A stretch of DNA of 64,000 nt, from contig NZ_PGFV01000002.1 of NCBI RefSeq assembly GCF_021023135.1, positions 1-64,000 on the forward strand. The letters are read 5' to 3'. The position numbers and the translations under genes were made by a program. Positions 26,466-34,972 of this stretch are shown here, piece after piece. Source of the DNA: Brevibacterium sp. CCUG 69071 (GTDB taxonomy: Bacteria; Actinomycetota; Actinomycetes; Actinomycetales; Brevibacteriaceae). Positions within the stretch are counted from its first letter, which is position 1. Every line of letters starts with the position of its first letter. The notes under the pieces were generated by a model. The model searched no databases. It saw nothing but the letters and a program-made list of their open reading frames with translations, and had not been told where the DNA came from.

Positions 26466-26529
26466 GCCCTGTCCGGTCATCCATCTGGGCGCCCTGTCCG
26501 GTCAGTCCTGTCGGTGCCCTGTTCGTTCA
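26466..26529. repeat. Three imperfect 14-bp repeats at 25-bp spacing
   Basis: GCCCTGTCCGGTCA occurs at 26466 and 26491 exactly, and as GCCCTGTTCGTTCA at 26516. The spacing is exactly 25 bases each time. They lie between the gapA terminator and the convergent XRE-like gene. Confidence 0.6.
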
Positions 26530-26547
26530 GCCCTCGTGGGAGCGCGC

Positions 26548-26862
26548 TCAGACGTCGTCGTCACCGGGGAGACCGCCTTCGTCCTCCCACCGCTCGATGG
26601 CCCGGACCTTGGCCCGGTTGAACTTCAGCCTCACCCCGTAGCCGCCCGTGTCATCATCGCGGACGAATCTGGCACCGTAGCCTTCGAGGGCTTCGAACAG
26701 TCTGGATTCCTGCTGCTCGGTGAGGTCCTCGCGTCCCTTCTCGAAGCTGTTCAGCTCAGTCTTGTCGATCTGGGCCTTGAACGCCACGTCCTTCGCCGAT
26801 ACGCGTACCAGTGCCCTGGCTGCGCGAGCGAGTGGGCCGTCAATGATCTCATCGTCTCTCAT
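26548..26862 (-). CDS. Small XRE-like helix-turn-helix protein
   Basis: A 104-residue protein. 'PLARAARALVRVSAKDVAFK' and 'KTELNSFEKGREDLTEQQ' align with the helix-turn-helix of short XRE proteins that start with a (R)AARAL-x-x-S-x-x-x-L-A core, and 'ALEGYGARFVRDDDTGGYG' followed by VRLKF matches their usual C-terminal strand pair. Recognition-helix residues are diverged, so DNA binding is not certain. The start at 26862 (MRDDEIID) is a best guess; in-frame ATG codons at 26874 and 26886 are alternatives. It is convergent with gapA. Confidence 0.65.
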   Translation of the reverse strand: MRDDEIIDGPLARAARALVRVSAKDVAFKAQIDKTELNSFEKGREDLTEQQESRLFEALEGYGARFVRDDDTGGYGVRLKFNRAKVRAIERWEDEGGLPGDDDV

Positions 26863-27083
26863 GCCTCTAACCATGCCAGAGCGCATCATGCCTGCCAAGG
26901 CAGGGTGTCCGTGGTCGAGCGGCGGGCTGGCTCCAGTGGCTGACGACGGAAGAATTATGCATCGTTCTATTCATAGCCGATCATCTAGTGTCAGTGCTGG
27001 CGGCTAGTGTCTTCCTCAGTCTCCGACAACGCGGTCGGGGCAGGAGCGCCGCCGCAGGCGACGCATGATGAAAGGTCAGAACA

Positions 27084-27878
27084 ATGGAGATCGTGACCAC
27101 CAGCATCGCCCGTCTGGCGCGGCGCTGCGAAGAGTTCCTCGATGACGACGGACGGCCCCTGACAATCGGCTATCCGACGAGCCTCGCCCTGTGCATCCTC
27201 GATGCGATCTATGCGACGGGGTCCCATCCGACGGCGGTGGGCAACGTCGTCGACAGATACATCGCCCAGCACGGGACCGACGACGGCGCCAAGTCCCTGC
27301 GCTATTCGATCGCGGCCACGGGAGGACCGGTGGTGTGGGCGGAGCTCGTCGTCTGCAATCTCAAGCCGGCCAGCACTCAGCCCGGCGCGGTGCTCAAGGC
27401 AGAGGTCGTCGACCGCGCCACCCGGGTGATGGCCGATCATGGGATCGACACCGTCGACGATCTGCTCGGCGCAGTCGGAGACGATCCCTTCACCTGTGAG
27501 CTCTCGCGAAGCTGGCTGGCTCTGCCCAGCCAGAGTTCGGGCATCTCCTGGATGCATCTGCTCATGTTGGCCGGTTCGCTGCACTTCGAGGTTGACTTCA
27601 GAGTTGCCTGCTATGTCGCCGAACTGGCCGAGACAGACGTCGATCTCACCGTCGACTATGTGCTCGAGCAGATCGATGCGGCGGCGCAGTGCCTCGGTGT
27701 CGAGGCCGAGGTGATCGAGCGGATCGTCTGGCAGGTATCGCACCGTCGGATCCTCTCGGCTCCCGATACCAGCGACTTCTTCGCCGAGGTCGGGCCGGGC
27801 TTCGGAGACGAGATGGCAGCTCCGGCATGGGGAGGTCTCACCGAGACTCGGGAGATCACGAGGGCGGCGCCTTTCTGA
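27084..27878 (+). CDS. Uncharacterised protein, possibly HhH-GPD-like helical fold
   Basis: A 264-residue soluble, mostly helical protein. The segment 'LPSQSSGISWMHLLMLAG' resembles a motif (LPGQ-x-SGISW-x-x-x-LMLAG) I associate with uncharacterised proteins distantly related to helix-hairpin-helix DNA glycosylases, where it precedes a KPD-x-M stretch. Here that following part is not conserved (FEVDFRVACYVA), and I see no catalytic Asp/Lys pair. So the fold may be related but glycosylase activity is doubtful. The N-terminus 'RRCEEFLDDDGRPLTIGYPTS' has no recognised domain. It stands alone after a weak AAAGGT site. Confidence 0.7.
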   Translation: MEIVTTSIARLARRCEEFLDDDGRPLTIGYPTSLALCILDAIYATGSHPTAVGNVVDRYIAQHGTDDGAKSLRYSIAATGGPVVWAELVVCNLKPASTQPGAVLKAEVVDRATRVMADHGIDTVDDLLGAVGDDPFTCELSRSWLALPSQSSGISWMHLLMLAGSLHFEVDFRVACYVAELAETDVDLTVDYVLEQIDAAAQCLGVEAEVIERIVWQVSHRRILSAPDTSDFFAEVGPGFGDEMAAPAWGGLTETREITRAAPF

Positions 27879-27951
27879 GACCGGTGGTGGTCCTTGCGCC
27901 GAGGCGAATGTCAGTGGCGGCCGGCGCCCCGACGCCGAGGAATCGGCGGGC

Positions 27952-29889
27952 TCAGCGACCCGCGTTGCGTCGGTGCTGTGCTGCCAGCCGCACCGGCGCG
28001 TTCGGCGCTCCGTAGCCCTGGTAGTCGGTGCGGCGTTCGACCATCTCGAAGAAGATCGACCCGATCGTCGAGGTGTAGAAGTGGAGGAACTCGCCGTCCT
28101 CGTCACGGTCGTAGAGAATGTGGTTCTCACGCAGACGATCGAGCAGCTCGGGCTCGAGGTCGAACCGGGCATCGAGATCTTCGTAGTAGTTCTCCGGAAC
28201 GGGCAGGAAGTCGAGACCCCGCGCGACCGCTGTCGCGGCCGCAGTGAAGATGTCATCACACGCGATCGCGACGTGCTCCGGATAACCGCCGGCTCCATTC
28301 GATTCCGCGGTGCGCGGGGCCAGGTTGAGCGGCATCCTGATAGTCCCGTCGGAACTGGCCATCACCTGTGAGCGGACGAGGCCCGAGGGGCTCGGGACAT
28401 CATTCGACGGCAGCGCGCGAAGGGCGAGGAGGGAAGTGTAGAAGAGCACCGCTTCGTCATAGTGGTGTGCGGGCTGTGCAAGATTGACGTGGTCGATCGC
28501 CGACTGGCGGTCGTCCGGAACGTTGCCGAACTCGCCGGTCCACGACGGGTCGCCGCCGTTGCCGTTGCTGAAGAAGACCTCCGAGCCGTCGGGTGCGAAG
28601 ACGCCGCGCAGGACCGCCTCGTCGTGGGCTTGGTCGCGGGGAACCTCGGTGGCATGGAGCAGAAGCGCACGCTCCATGGCCGCATCTGCGTCAGCGACGG
28701 CGAAGCCGATCCCGCGCAGATGGGTTCCCGGTCCCGCCGGTCCGACCTGACCGATGGGTCCGCCATTGGGAGTCGCGGACTCGGCGGTCCCGTCCTTCGG
28801 AGGCACAAATTCGGTGATGACGATGCGCGACTGTCCGCGTCGCCACAGCTGGACATGCGGCTTCGTCCGGTGGAAGCCGACGAAGCGGAAGCCCAGCTGG
28901 TGAATCTGCCGGGTGAGCGTCCCGAGGTCATCGGTGTCCAACTCGATGTAGTCGACGCCGAGAGGTTCGGCGACTTGCGGAAGCTGCTGCAGATCGAGTC
29001 GCACGCGAGCCATATCCAGCGCTGACGTCGACCCTCCTGCCACCGATTGTCCTGCCGCAGACTGCTCTGCCGTCGATTCCGCGGCAGCGGCGGCTTCGAG
29101 CCACCTCAGCGACCGCAGTCCGTCGACGGCGGTCCGATTCGTATCCGCTTGCCGGAACGAGTCGTTGAAGACCTCGAGGGACACGGGCCCGGCGTAGCCT
29201 GTGGCCGCTACCCTGCGCAGGAAGTCGGTGAGGTCCCAGGCGCCTTCGCCGGGGAAGACCCGGTGATGGCGAGACCAGCTGAGCACGTCCATCGTCAGTG
29301 CCGGAGCGTCGGCGAGCTGGAGGAAGAAGATCTTGTCACCGGGAATCTCGGCGATCCGTGAGAGATCCGTGCCGCGGGAGAGGATGTGGAAGCTGTCGAG
29401 GCAGGTGCCGATCCGCGGGTGATCGGCGGCGGCGACGAGATCCCAGGCGTGATCGTAGGTGGAGACGAACCGCCCCCAGGCCAGGGCTTCGTAGGCGATG
29501 TCGATGCCGTAGGAATCGGCAAGTTCGCCGAGGCGGCGCAGCTGTTCGACGACGATGCCGTCATCGGAGATGGTTGCGGTAGCTACATTCGAGCACAGCA
29601 GCATCGTGTCCATGCCGAGCCTGCGCATGAGAGCGAACTTCGACTCCGCGCGGCGCAGGTTGGCCTCGAACACGTCTTCCTCGACGCCTTCGAAATCGCG
29701 GAAGGGCTGGTAGAGGTCGAGGCTGAGACCGAGTTCGGCTGCCAGAGACGAGATCGCCGCAGGGGAGTCGGGGGAGACGACGAGGTCCTGTTCGAAGATC
29801 TCGACCCCGTCGAAGCCGGCTCGGGCGGCCGCGCGCAGCTTCTCCTCGAGTGTTCCCGACAAGCATACCGTGGCAATCGACGTTCTCAT
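27952..29889 (-). CDS. qsuB: 3-Dehydroshikimate dehydratase fused to HPPD-like domain (QsuB type)
   Basis: A 645-residue two-domain enzyme. Residues 1-275 form a sugar-isomerase/AP-endonuclase TIM barrel ('MRTSIATVCLSG', 'GFDGVEIFEQDL', 'YEALAWGRF', 'LDSFHILSRG'), the dehydroshikimate dehydratase half that makes protocatechuate. Residues about 305-640 are two vicinal-oxygen-chelate halves like 4-hydroxyphenylpyruvate dioxygenase, with metal ligands in 'AIDHVNL', 'EHVAIACDD' and 'IFFEMVERR'. This fusion is known from QsuB of Corynebacterium glutamicum. The start at 29889 has AAGGAGG upstream; the frame is open for 47 more codons but these are Ala/Arg low complexity. It follows the transporter gene on the same strand. 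Confidence 0.9.
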   Translation of the reverse strand: MRTSIATVCLSGTLEEKLRAAARAGFDGVEIFEQDLVVSPDSPAAISSLAAELGLSLDLYQPFRDFEGVEEDVFEANLRRAESKFALMRRLGMDTMLLCSNVATATISDDGIVVEQLRRLGELADSYGIDIAYEALAWGRFVSTYDHAWDLVAAADHPRIGTCLDSFHILSRGTDLSRIAEIPGDKIFFLQLADAPALTMDVLSWSRHHRVFPGEGAWDLTDFLRRVAATGYAGPVSLEVFNDSFRQADTNRTAVDGLRSLRWLEAAAAAESTAEQSAAGQSVAGGSTSALDMARVRLDLQQLPQVAEPLGVDYIELDTDDLGTLTRQIHQLGFRFVGFHRTKPHVQLWRRGQSRIVITEFVPPKDGTAESATPNGGPIGQVGPAGPGTHLRGIGFAVADADAAMERALLLHATEVPRDQAHDEAVLRGVFAPDGSEVFFSNGNGGDPSWTGEFGNVPDDRQSAIDHVNLAQPAHHYDEAVLFYTSLLALRALPSNDVPSPSGLVRSQVMASSDGTIRMPLNLAPRTAESNGAGGYPEHVAIACDDIFTAAATAVARGLDFLPVPENYYEDLDARFDLEPELLDRLRENHILYDRDEDGEFLHFYTSTIGSIFFEMVERRTDYQGYGAPNAPVRLAAQHRRNAGR

Positions 29890-30034
29890 CGTCGTCTCTC
29901 CTCCTTCTCGGGGTCGGGCACAATCCTCATTGTGCCCGACCGGTGTCCATTCAGCTCTCGTGGCTGCCGCTCTCGCCGCTGCCGCTCTGGCGGGTACGGC
30001 TCCCGAGACTTCGGCCCGGCAGCACCTCACAGGC

Positions 30035-31360
30035 TCAGCGTGAGCGCTCCTCGTGCAGGGTATTGATCTCGTCGAGTGTCCGCGACTTCGTCTCTTTGGC
30101 CGTCAGCGCGGCCAGCGAGACGAGCACGCAGACTGCGGCGGTGAAGCCGGCGACCGATCCCCAGTTCTGACCGGAGGCTCCGGCCACTGCCGAGGCGACG
30201 ACGGGAGCGAGTCCGCCGGAGACGGCGAAGCCGATCTGGGTGCCCAGCGCCAGTCCGGTGACGCGGACGGTGGTGGGGAACATCTCGGCGTAGAACGAGG
30301 GCCAGATCGAGTTCGCCATCGAGTAGGCGCAGCCGGACATGAGCGCACCGCAGACGAAGATGAGCGTCCAGTTCCCGCTCGAGACGGCGGCGAGGTAGGG
30401 GAACATCATCGCTCCCGAGCCCAATGCGCCGATGATGAAGATGGGTTTGCGCCCGAAGCGATCGGAGAGCAGGGCCGCTGCCGGGATGGCGAGCAGGGCG
30501 ACCGCATTGGCAATGACCGAGACGAGCAGCATCGTCGAACGTTCGAGCCCGACGATCGAGGTGGCGAACGACAGCGACCAGACCGTGAAGACCATGTTGA
30601 CCGTATTCACCAGGGCGCAGACCGCGACGCGGATGACCGCGGCCTTGTGCCAGCGGAAGACCGACATCAGCGGCGGGTTCTCGTTCGTGGCCTTCTTGAA
30701 CTCCGGCGGCTCATCGAGTCCGCGGCGGATCAGCCAGGCGGTGAGCACGACGAACGCGGAGAGCCAGAACGGGACCCTCCAGCCCCAGCTGAACAGTGCC
30801 TCTTCGGGCAGGAAGGCCGTGAAGGGGATGAACACCGCGGTGGCCAGCAGAGTGCCGAACTGGGTGCCGTGCAGGGTCCAGCTCGTCGTCCACGAACGCT
30901 TGTGCTCCTGTGAGTGCTCAAGAGAGACGGCGATCGCGCTGGCCTGTTCGCCGGCGGCCGAGAGGCCCTGGATGATCCGGCACAGCACCAGCAGCGCCGG
31001 GGCCAGCATGCCGACCTGCTCGTAGGTCGGCAGGCAGCCGACGACGAATGTGGAGAAGCCCATGAGGAACAGGGTGAACATGAGGACGAACTTCCGCCCG
31101 AAGCGATCTCCCAGCGGACCCATGACGAGCGCGCCGAGGGGGCGGACGACATAGGCGACGCCGACGGTGCCCATGGCGAACAGGACCGCGACGCCCGGAG
31201 CGGTGGTCTCCGGGAAGAACAGTGTATTGAGAACGAGAGCTGCAGCGGTGCCGTAGACCGCGAAGTCGTAGTACTCGAGCGCCGAGCCGGTCCAACTGGA
31301 CAGGGCGGCGCGGAAGGGTGTCTTCTTCGCGGGGCGAGCTTCGTCGATCGCGTGACTCAT
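30035..31360 (-). CDS. MFS metabolite:H+ symporter, probable shikimate/quinate transporter
   Basis: A 441-residue, 12-segment permease of the metabolite:H+ symporter branch (relatives ShiA, KgtP, ProP). Family marks are 'SALEYYDFAVYGTAAA', 'PLGALVMGPLGDRFGRK' and 'CRIIQGLSAAGEQASA'. The ATG at 31360 has GAGG six bases upstream. Lying between the dehydroshikimate dehydratase gene and a divergent IclR regulator, with dehydroquinase and shikimate dehydrogenase genes beyond, it most likely imports shikimate, quinate or dehydroshikimate. The substrate is inferred from context. Confidence 0.87.
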   Translation of the reverse strand: MSHAIDEARPAKKTPFRAALSSWTGSALEYYDFAVYGTAAALVLNTLFFPETTAPGVAVLFAMGTVGVAYVVRPLGALVMGPLGDRFGRKFVLMFTLFLMGFSTFVVGCLPTYEQVGMLAPALLVLCRIIQGLSAAGEQASAIAVSLEHSQEHKRSWTTSWTLHGTQFGTLLATAVFIPFTAFLPEEALFSWGWRVPFWLSAFVVLTAWLIRRGLDEPPEFKKATNENPPLMSVFRWHKAAVIRVAVCALVNTVNMVFTVWSLSFATSIVGLERSTMLLVSVIANAVALLAIPAAALLSDRFGRKPIFIIGALGSGAMMFPYLAAVSSGNWTLIFVCGALMSGCAYSMANSIWPSFYAEMFPTTVRVTGLALGTQIGFAVSGGLAPVVASAVAGASGQNWGSVAGFTAAVCVLVSLAALTAKETKSRTLDEINTLHEERSR

Positions 31361-31383
31361 CGGGGACCTCACATCTTCGTAAT

Positions 31384-31432
31384 TGCCACGATATGGCAGT
31401 AGTTGTTACAGTGTGGTTTACAGTGTGCTGTA
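31384..31432. promoter_or_regulatory. Probable IclR operator region between divergent genes
   Basis: The 161-bp gap between the transporter and iclR-type gene holds TGCCA-N5-TGGCA at 31384-31398, TACAG-N4-CTGTA at 31419-31432, and a direct repeat TTACAGTGTG at 31406 and 31418. This dense symmetric AT-richer region is where an autoregulating IclR protein would be expected to bind. Confidence 0.6.
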
Positions 31433-31521
31433 GATGACATAACCTGTCAATCGCGCCTCGTGATCCCACGGCGGCGAGCAGCAGTGACGAACAGTCGACG
31501 AGGACCAGGAGGGGGCGACAC

Positions 31522-32271
31522 ATGCCGGCCAAAGGATCGAACTCCGTGAGCAAGACCTTCGAGATGCTCGAACTCCTCGGCGATCACCCTGATGGAATCA
31601 GCGCCGCCCGCGCCGCCGAGATCACCGGCCACCCCTTCTCCACCGCCTACCGGCTCCTCGGCGGACTCGTCGAATCCGACTACGCGAGCTTCGATCCGAG
31701 CACGAAGGCCTACACCCTGGGCATGGAGGTCTTCCGCCTGGCCCAGAAGGTCGCTCACCGGCGTGGTCTGAGCGGGGCGACGAGGGACCTGCTCGCCGAG
31801 CTCACCGCGGCCACGGGGGAGTCGAGCATCCTCGCCGTCCGCCGCGGCAATGCTGCACTGACCGTGCTCACGGTCGACGGCCCGCAGTTCCGCACGACGA
31901 CCGATCCCGGCGACGAATCCCCGCTGCACACCTCGGCGATCGGGCAGGCCCTGCTGGCCCACGATCCCGCGGCCGAGGCGACGATCGAAGCCTTGGAGTT
32001 CGAGGCTAGGACCCCGAACTCGATCACCGATCCGGACCAGATGCGACGCAAGCTCGAAGAGATCCGCGAGACTGGCTGGGCCGGCCAATCGGAGGAGAAC
32101 GACGTCGGCATGAACGCACTCGCCGTCCCAGTCTTCGATCTCGACGGCAGACTCCTGGCCTCGCTGGCGCTCGCGGCCCCGGTGTTTCGCCGCAGCCTCG
32201 ACGAACTCGTCGCCCTCGTCCCCCAGCTGACCGCAACCGCGGCGGATATCGCCGCCCGATTCCCGAGGTGA
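31522..32271 (+). CDS. IclR-family transcriptional regulator of the shikimate cluster
   Basis: A 249-residue regulator. The N-terminal winged helix-turn-helix (about 8-70) reads '[18 protein letters not shown]' then '[19 protein letters not shown]'. The C-terminal IclR effector domain includes '[14 protein letters not shown]', '[19 protein letters not shown]' and '[12 protein letters not shown]'. It diverges from the transporter/dehydratase genes and is followed within three bases by the dehydroquinase gene, so it probably controls both arms in response to an aromatic or shikimate-type ligand. In C. glutamicum the analogous cluster uses a LysR regulator (QsuR). Confidence 0.92.
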   Translation: MPAKGSNSVSKTFEMLELLGDHPDGISAARAAEITGHPFSTAYRLLGGLVESDYASFDPSTKAYTLGMEVFRLAQKVAHRRGLSGATRDLLAELTAATGESSILAVRRGNAALTVLTVDGPQFRTTTDPGDESPLHTSAIGQALLAHDPAAEATIEALEFEARTPNSITDPDQMRRKLEEIRETGWAGQSEENDVGMNALAVPVFDLDGRLLASLALAAPVFRRSLDELVALVPQLTATAADIAARFPR

Positions 32272-32273
32272 CC

Positions 32274-32714
32274 ATGCCCGATGTCCTCGTCCTCAACGGA
32301 CCCAATCTCAACCTCCTCGGCGTGCGTGAACCCGAGATCTACGGCCGCACGACGTTGGCCGACATCGAAGAGATGTGCCGGAAGACCGCCGCCGAGGCGG
32401 GGCTCGGCGTGCGCTGTGTGCAGTCGAACCATGAGGGCGGGCTCATCGACGCCGTGCACGAAGCCCGGGAGTCCACCGTCGGCGCGATCATCAATGCCGG
32501 GGCCTATACCCACACCTCGCTGGCACTCCACGATGCGCTGAAGTCCTTTGCCCACCCGATCATCGAGGTCCACCTGAGCAACCCGCACGCCCGGGAGTCC
32601 TTCCGCCATCACTCCTACCTCTCACCCGTGGCCACCGCGGTCATCGCCGGCGCCGGAGCTCGCGGCTACGTCCATGCGATGGAGATCCTCATCGAGAACC
32701 TGCACGAGAACTGA
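32274..32714 (+). CDS. aroQ: 3-Dehydroquinate dehydratase, type II
   Basis: A 146-residue enzyme that interconverts 3-dehydroquinate and 3-dehydroshikimate. '[18 protein letters not shown]' contains the catalytic Tyr, '[15 protein letters not shown]' the Asn and oxyanion residues, and '[20 protein letters not shown]' the catalytic His region. The ATG at 32274 follows CGAGG by five bases; a GTG at 32268 overlapping the upstream stop is possible. In this cluster it would serve quinate breakdown as QsuC does, though the chemistry also suits biosynthesis. Confidence 0.93.
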   Translation: MPDVLVLNGPNLNLLGVREPEIYGRTTLADIEEMCRKTAAEAGLGVRCVQSNHEGGLIDAVHEARESTVGAIINAGAYTHTSLALHDALKSFAHPIIEVHLSNPHARESFRHHSYLSPVATAVIAGAGARGYVHAMEILIENLHEN

Positions 32715-32724
32715 AAGCGAGACC

Positions 32725-33567
32725 ATGACCTCATCCCTCCTCCTCGGCCTCATCGGCGAGGGCATCTCAGCCTCCCGCACCCCGCGCATGCACGAGAACG
32801 AAGGAGCCGCGCACTCCATCCCCACGATCTACCGGACCATCGACGTCGCCGAGGCGAAGCTGGCCTCGGCCACGCTGCCTGAGCTCCTCGCCGCGGCCGT
32901 TCGCCTCGGGTTCGACGGGCTCAACATCACCCACCCGTTCAAACAGCAGGTCGTCGACCTCCTCGGCGACGTCGACGAAGGTGCCCGGCGCATCGGGTCC
33001 GTCAACACCGTCGTCATCGACGGCAGCGGGGCGACGATCGGCTTCAACACCGATGTCACCGGATTCGCCCGCGGCTTCCGGGCCGGGCTCGCCGGAGCGG
33101 AGAAGAACCGTGTGGTCCAGATCGGCGCCGGCGGTGCCGGTCGTGCGGTTGCCTTCGCCCTGGCCGAACTCGGAGTCGAAGAACTCCTCATCTCCGATGT
33201 CAGCACCGAGCGGGCAGCGGGCCTGGCCGCCGACATCGGGGGAGGCGCCCGCGCGATCTGCGCGGACGAGCTGAACCCGGCGATCACCTCGGCGAGCGGA
33301 GTCGTCAACGCCACCCCGATGGGGATGAAGGCCTTCCCCGGCACGCCCTTCGACACAGGACTGCTGAGTGCGGGGCAGTGGGTCGCCGATGTCGTCTACT
33401 TCCCCCTGGAGACCCAGCTGCTCGCCGAGGCGAAGCGGATCGGCTGCCGGACCCTCGACGGATCCGGGATGGCGGTCAACCAGGCCATCGATGCCTTCGA
33501 ACACTTCAGCGGACGCCGTGCGGATCCGGAGCGGATGCGCGAGACCTTCCTGTCCTTCGACGCCTGA
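32725..33567 (+). CDS. Quinate/shikimate dehydrogenase (AroE family)
   Basis: A 280-residue oxidoreductase. 'GISASRTPRMHENEG' is the substrate loop; an S-x-TP in place of the S-K-S of biosynthetic AroE is characteristic of the actinobacterial quinate/shikimate dehydrogenases such as QsuD. Lys in 'ITHPFKQQ' and Asp in 'FNTDVTGF' are the catalytic pair, and 'GAGGAGRAVAFAL' binds the nucleotide. It follows aroQ by 10 bases. It would oxidise quinate or shikimate at the start of the pathway that ends in protocatechuate through the QsuB-type enzyme. Confidence 0.9.
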   Translation: MTSSLLLGLIGEGISASRTPRMHENEGAAHSIPTIYRTIDVAEAKLASATLPELLAAAVRLGFDGLNITHPFKQQVVDLLGDVDEGARRIGSVNTVVIDGSGATIGFNTDVTGFARGFRAGLAGAEKNRVVQIGAGGAGRAVAFALAELGVEELLISDVSTERAAGLAADIGGGARAICADELNPAITSASGVVNATPMGMKAFPGTPFDTGLLSAGQWVADVVYFPLETQLLAEAKRIGCRTLDGSGMAVNQAIDAFEHFSGRRADPERMRETFLSFDA

Positions 33568-33615
33568 GACTGCTGGGCCGGACGAGCCGGGGGATCCGGA
33601 GGAGCCGGCGCAGGC

Positions 33616-34395
33616 TCAGTCCTCGGCGGGCTCCTGTGCGTTCCTCTGCTTCCGGTATTCCTTGACGTAGGCGAGGACGAAGATGCCGACGACGATCGCC
33701 AGGGTCAGCCACAGCGCGTACTTGTCGACGACCTTGAGCACGTCCACCGCGGCCTCGCCGAGCTGGTAGCCCAGGAACGTCCAGATGAGGGTGAAGAGCA
33801 GGCAGCCGATGAGGTCGGCGATGAGGAACAGGGAGAGCCGCATCCGCGTCCAGCCGGCGACGATGTAGACGAGGGTACCGGGCACGCCGGGGCAGCGTGA
33901 AACCAGGGTCATGAGGAACAGCGCCCAGGTCGGGATCTGCTTGAGCTGGTTGATGCGCTTGAGCTGGCGTTCGTTCTGCGCGAAGAGTCGGAGCACTCCG
34001 TCTCCCCAGCGCCGGCCCGCGAGCCAGAACGCCCAGTCGAGCTTGGCCATGCCGATGAAGCCCGCGACGATGACCAGCCACAGCGGGATCTCACCGATTC
34101 GCGCGTAGGCGCCTGCGGCGACGACCGCGGTCTTCGCGCCGTTGATGAATTCCTGGAGGACCGGGGCATTGACGAGCATCCACGGCCGGGCCGGCATGAG
34201 CGAGAGGTAGACCAGCGGCACGCCGATGATGATGAACAGCAGCAGCTTGTCGAGGCCGGTGGCCTTGCCCTGCCAGGGTTTGAGCGCGGCCCAGGGATTC
34301 TCCTTGGGCTGGTCCTCGGCGGTATTCTCACCCGCCCCGTCGAATGTGGAGTCGCCGGGCTCGGCCTCGTCGTGGGGACGGCGCTCGTCGCTCAT
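33616..34395 (-). CDS. DedA-family (VTT domain) membrane protein
   Basis: A 259-residue protein with a 40-residue acidic cytoplasmic head and about five hydrophobic segments. The core 'FIGMAKLDWAFWLAGRRWGDGV' and 'SRCPGVPGTLVYIVAGWTRM' match the DedA/SNARE-associated fold, where the second motif carries the conserved Arg and Gly/Pro. DedA proteins take part in lipid scrambling and flipping (for example undecaprenyl phosphate or phospholipid) and membrane energetics. It is convergent with the shikimate cluster and divergent from the glycosyltransferase locus to its right, about 145 bases away. Confidence 0.83.
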   Translation of the reverse strand: MSDERRPHDEAEPGDSTFDGAGENTAEDQPKENPWAALKPWQGKATGLDKLLLFIIIGVPLVYLSLMPARPWMLVNAPVLQEFINGAKTAVVAAGAYARIGEIPLWLVIVAGFIGMAKLDWAFWLAGRRWGDGVLRLFAQNERQLKRINQLKQIPTWALFLMTLVSRCPGVPGTLVYIVAGWTRMRLSLFLIADLIGCLLFTLIWTFLGYQLGEAAVDVLKVVDKYALWLTLAIVVGIFVLAYVKEYRKQRNAQEPAED

Positions 34396-34540
34396 CGGTG
34401 CTCCTGCTCCTGGGCTGGGCGGTCGGCGCTTACGGTATCACACACGCCTTTCAGGACGATCCGCGTCCTTGCACCAGTCTAAGAAGACTCTCATTGCCCA
34501 CAGCTCGACAAAGCCTGCGAGCTTCGGCAGGGTGGAAGGT

Positions 34541-34972
34541 GTGGGAGGGCAATCGAAGATTCTCGGCTGGGTGATCGCCGGACTCGTCGTCGTGCTCGCG
34601 GCTCTGACGATCATCATCGTCCGCAGCACCGCCCAACCGGAGCCTCCCGATCTCACCCCTGTCGAGGTCACCCCCGAATCCACCGGCCCCACCGCACCGG
34701 GAGATGTCGAACCGAACGCGGACGCCGATTCCGCAGGAACCGGACCGACCGCCTCGGCGGAGGGCGAGGGCCAGACCTCGGGAGGTGAGGACCGGGCCGG
34801 ATCCGCAGACTCCTCCGGACCGAAGGAGATCGAGCACTCCTACGAACCCGTGCCGAATCCGCCCCGCGAAGTCCCCGACGACGATGACGACGACGCGGAC
34901 GACGATGATGACGGCGCGGACGATGACGATGACGGCGCGGACGATGACGACGGCGATGACGGCGACGACTGA
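34541..34972 (+). CDS. Membrane-anchored protein with an Asp-rich extracytoplasmic tail
   Basis: About 143 residues. A hydrophobic segment close to the N-terminus (ILGWVIAGLVVVLAALTIII) is followed by a Pro/Thr/Glu/Ser-rich stretch and then about 31 residues that are almost only Asp with Gly and Ala spacers (DDDDDGADDDDDGADDDD). The underlying DNA is a 21-bp repeat. The tail would be outside the membrane and could bind Ca2+ or other cations. The start is uncertain: GTG 34541 or 34532; neither has a well-spaced ribosome site. Its end overlaps the start of the sensor kinase, so the two are probably coupled and may sense together. No family recognised. Confidence 0.6.
   Translation: MGGQSKILGWVIAGLVVVLAALTIIIVRSTAQPEPPDLTPVEVTPESTGPTAPGDVEPNADADSAGTGPTASAEGEGQTSGGEDRAGSADSSGPKEIEHSYEPVPNPPREVPDDDDDDADDDDDGADDDDDGADDDDGDDGDD

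Noticed and set aside
26466..26529. A CRISPR-like array after gapA
   Set aside because: Only three degenerate 14-bp units with 11-bp spacers and no cas genes; this does not meet CRISPR geometry.
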